Source of the DNA: Veillonellaceae bacterium | Lineage (GTDB): Bacteria > Bacillota > Negativicutes > Veillonellales > Veillonellaceae | DNA length: 37,544 nucleotides | Assembly: GCA_900765165.1 (NCBI GenBank) | Contig: CAAFQR010000070.1 | Location: forward strand, 1 to 37,544 | Direction of reading: 5' to 3' | Part shown: positions 33,236-37,544 of the stretch, in pieces | Layout: each line of letters opens with the position of its first letter | Position numbering within the stretch: position 1 is the stretch's first letter | Position numbers and translations under genes: made by a program | The notes under the pieces: generated by a model | What the model saw: the letters and a program-made list of their open reading frames with translations, nothing else | The model's database searches: none | Told to the model about the DNA's origin: nothing

Positions 33236-35713
33236 ATGAGTGCAAAAACGGCCGGTAGCATTCGGATTGCATTGGCAGGGAATCCGAACTGCGGCAAGAC
33301 GACCATTTTTAACAATATTACCGGTGCCAAACAACACGTTGGGAATTATCCTGGTGTTACGGTAGAAAAGAAGGAAGGTTCTCGTACCTTTAACGGGCAG
33401 GAGATGTTATTCGTCGATTTGCCTGGTACATATAGCTTGACAGCTCGTTCGCTGGATGAGTTGGTGGCTCGTAATGTGATTATCAATGACGAACCGGATG
33501 TTATCATCAATGTTCTTGATGAATCGAATCTGGAACGTAACTTATATTTGGCGGCTCAGCTTCTCGAGTTGGAACGCCCCATGGTTATGGCGCTCAACAT
33601 GGATGACGTAGCGCATGAAATGGGCGTACAGTTTAACGTGAAGCGCTTAAGTGAAATGACAGGCGCCAGCATTGTTACCATGGTTGGTCGTAGCAACAAG
33701 GGTACGAAAGAGTTGTTGGAAGCAACGATTGCTGTGGCATCTGAGAATACGAAGCCGACGGCGCGCATCGACTATGGCGAAACATTGGAACCAGCGATTA
33801 CGGAGTTAACGGAAGCGGTTGCTCAGGCTGGCTCTATTAAGTACCCGATTCGTTGGGTAGCTATTAAGCTTTTGGAAAATGATTCGGATGTTATTAAAAA
33901 GGTAAGAGCTTTTGGTAACACGGATGCTGTGTTGGCGAAAGCTGAACAGCTTCGTGCCGAATTGAGCAAAAAAGTCGATATGGATATTATTTTCCAGGAA
34001 TATCGTCATCGCTTCGCTGTAAAAGTATACAACGAATGCTTGATTGGTAAAGCGAAGGAAATTGAAACGAAGTCTGACCGTATCGATAAAATCTTGACGC
34101 ACCGCGTATTTGGCTTGCCGATTTTCTTAGGCGTTATGTGGCTCTTATTTAATTTGGTTAATGAAATCGGCGCTTATCCGCAGGGCTGGTTGGAAACAGC
34201 CTTTACGGCATTAGGTGATTGGGCGACTACGGTTATCCCCGCCGGTCAGCTTCAGTCCTTGGTGGTTGATGGCATCATCGGTGGTGTAGGGGCAGTACTT
34301 AGCTTCGTACCGCTTATCGTATTGTTGTTCTTAGGTATTGCGTTCTTGGAAGATACGGGTTACATGGCTCGTGCAGCCTTCGTAATGGACCGCGTAATGC
34401 GCGCTTGTGGCTTGCACGGTAAATCCTTTATCCCGTTGCTCATCGGCTATGGTTGTTCCATTCCGGCTATCTTAGGTGCTCGTATTTTGGATAACCGTCG
34501 TGACCGCATGATCACCATCTTGGTATCGCAGTTCATGACCTGTAGTGCTCGTCTGCCGGTTTACACCTTGTTTATCGGCGCATTCTTCCCGGTATCGCAG
34601 CGTGGTACCGCGTTGTTTGCCATTTATTTCAGTGGCATCGTATTAGCCGTTATCATGGCTAAGATTTTCCGTAAGTTCTTGTTCCCTGGCGAATCGGAAC
34701 CGTTCGTAATGGAATTGCCGCCGTACCACATGCCAACGCCGAAAAGCGTATTGATGCACATGTGGGAACGCGCTTGGATGTATGTGAAAAAGGCCGGTAC
34801 GTTCATCTTGGCCGCTTCTGTATTGATTTGGTTCTTGTCCTCCTATCCGAAGGATGTGCCGTTGTCTCAGGACTTCGACCAGGCACGCGACCAGGTTACG
34901 CAGACCTATGACATGCGCGACGACGCAATTTTAGCTCAATTTGGTATTAACGATGATCAGGCTAAGGAACCGGTTATGGCCTTAGTTGATCAGATTAAAT
35001 CGACGACGGATGAACAGCAGGCTGCTGATGACGGCGAACAGGCTGACGATCCGAATGCTCAGGATGCAACCGCACAGGACGCTACGGCTAATAATGACGC
35101 TGCGCAGACTGAACAGGCTGCGAATGTAGATCCGAAGGTTGCCGCTGCTACAGTAATCGCTACTGCTAAGGATACAGAAGTACCGGAATACTTGAAGGAT
35201 TTGCAGCTCTCGAATCCGAAAGAATTCCCGGCAGCTTGGGCCGTTTACACGAACCAGACGGAACGTGACGATGCGATTAGCAAGTTAGATGGTCAGGAAG
35301 CTTCGGAACGTATTCAGGGTTCCTATGCCGCTATGATTGGTCGCTTTATTGAACCGGTTATGGCTCCGCTTGGTTACGACTGGAAGATGAGCGTATCCTT
35401 GATTACGGCGCTGGCAGCGAAGGAAGTTATGGTTAGTACTTTGGGTACTATCTATGCTGTTGCTTCTGATGAAGACCACGAACAGCCGTTACAGGTTTAC
35501 CTCCGTCAGGATAAATCCTTCACGCCGTTAATCGCTGTTAGCTTGATGGCCTTCGTGTTGATTTACCCGCCGTGTATCGCCGCTATGGCCGTGTTCAAAC
35601 GTGAAGCGGGTGGTTGGAACTGGTTAGGCTTCTTTATGGCTTACTCCATTGCGTTGGCTTGGGTTATTGCCTTCGGTATCTTGCATATTGGACACTTGCT
35701 TGGATTCGAGTAA
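33236..35713 (+). CDS. feoB: Ferrous iron transporter FeoB
   Basis: Of 825 residues. The N-terminal G domain has GNPNCGKTT (15-23), VGNYPGVTVEKKEG, DLPGTYSL and NMDD. The membrane part follows, with two inverted Gate segments (GYMARAAFVMDR; KAGTFILAASVLIW). An Ala/Gln/Asp-rich low-complexity stretch (about 590-635) lies in the loop before the last membrane segments, longer than usual. It imports Fe2+ at the inner membrane. GAGGAGG overlaps the end of feoA, so translation is coupled. Confidence 0.96.
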   Translation: MSAKTAGSIRIALAGNPNCGKTTIFNNITGAKQHVGNYPGVTVEKKEGSRTFNGQEMLFVDLPGTYSLTARSLDELVARNVIINDEPDVIINVLDESNLERNLYLAAQLLELERPMVMALNMDDVAHEMGVQFNVKRLSEMTGASIVTMVGRSNKGTKELLEATIAVASENTKPTARIDYGETLEPAITELTEAVAQAGSIKYPIRWVAIKLLENDSDVIKKVRAFGNTDAVLAKAEQLRAELSKKVDMDIIFQEYRHRFAVKVYNECLIGKAKEIETKSDRIDKILTHRVFGLPIFLGVMWLLFNLVNEIGAYPQGWLETAFTALGDWATTVIPAGQLQSLVVDGIIGGVGAVLSFVPLIVLLFLGIAFLEDTGYMARAAFVMDRVMRACGLHGKSFIPLLIGYGCSIPAILGARILDNRRDRMITILVSQFMTCSARLPVYTLFIGAFFPVSQRGTALFAIYFSGIVLAVIMAKIFRKFLFPGESEPFVMELPPYHMPTPKSVLMHMWERAWMYVKKAGTFILAASVLIWFLSSYPKDVPLSQDFDQARDQVTQTYDMRDDAILAQFGINDDQAKEPVMALVDQIKSTTDEQQAADDGEQADDPNAQDATAQDATANNDAAQTEQAANVDPKVAAATVIATAKDTEVPEYLKDLQLSNPKEFPAAWAVYTNQTERDDAISKLDGQEASERIQGSYAAMIGRFIEPVMAPLGYDWKMSVSLITALAAKEVMVSTLGTIYAVASDEDHEQPLQVYLRQDKSFTPLIAVSLMAFVLIYPPCIAAMAVFKREAGGWNWLGFFMAYSIALAWVIAFGILHIGHLLGFE

Positions 35714-35740
35714 GCATTCTCTGAAATAAACTGCTTCTAA

Positions 35741-35781
35741 CAAGGCATGACGTATTCTAGTGGTGAATACGTCATGCCTTG
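35741..35781. other. Long perfect hairpin after feoB
   Basis: A perfect 17-bp stem (35741-35757 with 35765-35781, including CAAGGCATGACG) around TAGTGGT. No T run follows, so it may slow or process the transcript rather than end it; read-through into the Cys-rich gene is possible. The remainder of 35782-35944 is AT-rich without other features I would defend. Confidence 0.55.
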
Positions 35782-35944
35782 CACATAAATTCATAACGTT
35801 TACCAGTAACTTTTTGGTAACTTTATAACATTGACGTAACTGAGAATGGATAATTGAGTATCGGTGAGAATGCGATGATATGAATGTTTGTTATGTTTTG
35901 GTTATCATTTGCGATTGATTTAATTGAGAAGAAGGTGTACAATA

Positions 35945-36148
35945 ATGGAGAACCTAATAGTATATGTTATCGGAATTTTAGCGGTTCTTTACATTGTTCG
36001 TAAGGCATATTTGGCAATTTCTGGTAAGGGCGGCTGCAGTAGCTGCGGTGAAGGCGGCAGTTGTGGTGGTTGCAGTAGCAATACCGCAAAAGCAACTACC
36101 GGCGGCTGTGGTTGCGGTTGCGGCGGCGCCGATGCAGCTCAGAAATAA
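35945..36148 (+). CDS. FeoB-associated Cys-rich membrane protein
   Basis: Of 67 residues: one N-terminal membrane helix (ENLIVYVIGILAVLYIV), a short basic stretch, then a Gly/Cys tail with CSSCG, SCGGCS and CGCGCGG (eight Cys in all). This is the pattern of the small FeoB-associated Cys-rich proteins, thought to handle or gate iron at the membrane. ATG 35945 follows GAAGGTG; the upstream in-frame ATG-like start has no support. Confidence 0.88.
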   Translation: MENLIVYVIGILAVLYIVRKAYLAISGKGGCSSCGEGGSCGGCSSNTAKATTGGCGCGCGGADAAQK

Positions 36149-36190
36149 GTGTACCGAGAAGTCGATACAGAATTTTACATCTGGTTACAG

Positions 36191-36222
36191 AACGACCGAG
36201 GTCCACGGACCTCGGTCGTTTT
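36191..36222 (+). terminator. Terminator closing the feo cluster
   Basis: A 12-bp stem AACGACCGAGGT/ACCTCGGTCGTT (36191-36202 with 36209-36220), loop CCACGG, then T residues. Confidence 0.88.
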
Positions 36223-36278
36223 GCAATATATAACACAATTCTAGCTAGGAGTTTAGAGGTAAGAAAGGTGGATTTCCT

Positions 36279-36617
36279 ATGTTCAACGTTAACAAAGACA
36301 AAGTGAAAAGTGCTAATTTATTTATGTCCGGTCTTGCTTTAGGTACTTTGGGGCTTAAAGTTTTGACTAGTAAAGATGCACGCAAGGTGTATGCCAATGT
36401 AGTGGCTGCCGGTCTTCGCGCTAAGGATAGCTTGATGCAGACGGCTGAAAAGGTTCAGGCTTCCGGTGGCGATATTTTAGCAGAAGCTAAAGAAATTAAC
36501 GAAGCACGTAGTGAAGAGTTGTTTGCTGAAAAAGCTAAAACCGTAGAAGCAGAAGTAAAAGCTGCTGAACCGGCAAAGGCTGCTGATACTAAAAAAGAAG
36601 CAAAGGGTGACAAATAA
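36279..36617 (+). CDS. DUF6110-like small protein next to a metal ATPase
   Basis: Of 112 residues. An N-terminal hydrophobic stretch (SANLFMSGLALGTLGLKVL) is followed by SKDARKVYANVVAAGLRAKDSLM and a long charged, helical, Ala/Lys/Glu-rich tail. This resembles the DUF6110 proteins that often precede heavy-metal P-type ATPases; the name is from memory of that context. A chaperone or membrane-tethering role is inferred. AAAGGTGG precedes the ATG; the ATPase starts 2 bases after its stop. Confidence 0.65.
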   Translation: MFNVNKDKVKSANLFMSGLALGTLGLKVLTSKDARKVYANVVAAGLRAKDSLMQTAEKVQASGGDILAEAKEINEARSEELFAEKAKTVEAEVKAAEPAKAADTKKEAKGDK

Positions 36618-36619
36618 GT

Positions 36620-37544
36620 ATGCTCACATTCTCGGTTATACGGCGTCTGAAGAAGCGTTTGCACGTACAGTGTAGGGGGCAGCGCTTCGATGATGCAGAA
36701 GCAGCGTATGCAGAGGAATTATTAGAGCAGTGCCCGGCGATTACGAAGGCACAGTTTTTTACACGATCCCGAGAAATTGTTATCGTCCATACCGGCGATG
36801 AAATCGCAGTTCGCGATGCCATCTTGGCACTGCGGGAGGCTGATTTCACCAAAGCGCCGGTGTTGACCGAGTATTCCCCGCGGCTGGTCAATAAAAAATA
36901 TCGCGAGCAGATGATTGGGCAAACGGCGCTGTATATTGGTAAGAAATTGTTCTTACCGATGCCGGTGCAGATTGCGTGGTCGTGGCTCAGTGCCGTTAAG
37001 TTTATTGGTCAGGCGGTGAAGATGCTGTGGCATCGCAAGCTGTCGGTGGAAGTACTGGACGGCGTGGCCATTACGGTGTCGCTGTTGCGCCGTGATTTCA
37101 GTACGGCCGGCGCTGTTATGTACTTGCTGGGCATCGGGGAAACCTTAGAAGAATGGACGCTACGAAAATCCGTTCTCGACTTGGCGCAAAGCATGTCCCT
37201 AAATGTAGATAAAGTTTGGGTTCTTGTGGACGGCGTTGAAGTTAGTCGACCGGTGGCGTCTGTTCAGGAAGGTGACCTTGTAGTGCTGCGTCAAGGTGAA
37301 ATCATCGCCCTTGACGGCGTTGTCACTGATGGTGTGGTCCTCGTCAACGAAAGCTCGATGACGGGCGAACCGGAACCGGTGCGTCGTGACGTAGGCACTT
37401 CTGTTTATGCCGGTACAGTGGTAACAGAAGGGCAGTGTACAATCGAAGTTCGTGGTAATTCTTCTACATCGCGATACGAACAAATCGTAGGTCTCATTGA
37501 AGAGTCCGAACAAATGAAGTCCGGCATGGAACAAAAAGCGTTCC
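36620..37544 (+). CDS. Heavy-metal P1B-type ATPase, N-terminal part (runs off the window)
   Basis: ATG 36620 opens a frame that stays open to the last base, so at least 308 residues are present. The N-terminal ~80 residues have a ferredoxin-like pattern but lack the CxxC metal site. Membrane segments follow, and the actuator domain contains VNESSMTGEPEPV with TGEP at 248-251 and QEGDLVVLRQGEIIALDG. The CPx motif and phosphorylation site lie beyond the window, so the metal cannot be predicted. GGGTG before the ATG is a modest ribosome binding site. Coupled to the DUF6110-like gene. Confidence 0.85.
   Translation, partial: MLTFSVIRRLKKRLHVQCRGQRFDDAEAAYAEELLEQCPAITKAQFFTRSREIVIVHTGDEIAVRDAILALREADFTKAPVLTEYSPRLVNKKYREQMIGQTALYIGKKLFLPMPVQIAWSWLSAVKFIGQAVKMLWHRKLSVEVLDGVAITVSLLRRDFSTAGAVMYLLGIGETLEEWTLRKSVLDLAQSMSLNVDKVWVLVDGVEVSRPVASVQEGDLVVLRQGEIIALDGVVTDGVVLVNESSMTGEPEPVRRDVGTSVYAGTVVTEGQCTIEVRGNSSTSRYEQIVGLIEESEQMKSGMEQKAF

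Overview
The window looks like a chromosomal segment of a Negativicutes bacterium (Veillonellales-like; the genus is not resolvable by eye). Three things point there: Firmicutes-type gene orders (a YabE-like gene, rnmV, rsmA; and sufC-sufB-sufD-sufS-sufU with a SufU scaffold), the feoA-feoB plus Cys-rich FeoB-associated protein cluster, and codon use at intermediate GC. No rRNA, tRNA, CRISPR array, phage gene or autonomous transposase was seen. The first ~1.2 kb is visibly more AT-rich than the rest.

Layout. 1-0.8 kb: 3' part of an HATPase plus STAS-like (DUF4325) gene that seems frameshifted. 1.2-2.3 kb: YkvI-like membrane transporter. 2.4-5.1 kb (minus): a UDP-glucose dehydrogenase carrying an N-terminal XRE DNA-binding domain, followed by a UDP-glucuronate 4-epimerase; together they would convert UDP-glucose to UDP-glucuronate and UDP-galacturonate for surface polysaccharide. 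5.5-6.7 kb: lysA, whose promoter holds a perfect 13+1+13 palindrome. 7.2-12.2 kb: complete SUF Fe-S assembly operon behind a leader terminator. 12.5-17.7 kb: polyphosphate operon of ppx, a degenerate Ppx paralogue and ppk. 18.3-21.1 kb: YabE-like 3D/G5 cell-wall protein, RNase M5 and 16S rRNA dimethyltransferase. 21.3-25.2 kb: gltS (minus), polysaccharide deacetylase (plus), M20 peptidase (minus). 25.3-29.6 kb: divergent prfC and topB. 31.3-32.6 kb: DEAD-box helicase (minus). 33.0-37.5 kb: ferrous iron uptake (feoA, feoB, Cys-rich protein) behind a Fur-like box, then a DUF6110-like protein and the start of a metal P-type ATPase that runs off the window.

The most unusual part is the 1.67 kb between the convergent topB and helicase genes (29620-31287). 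It holds three large nested imperfect palindromes of about 340-355 bp. Their stem sequences differ between copies while both arms of each stem still match, and their central loop sequence is conserved. The outer arms of the two terminal copies reach across the stop codons of topB and of the helicase. They continue into decayed inverted copies of those genes' 3' ends. A 47-codon gene on the minus strand, resembling only the N-terminus of XRE-type antitoxins, sits between them. I know of no named family that fits these elements; they are the best candidate here for an undescribed system.
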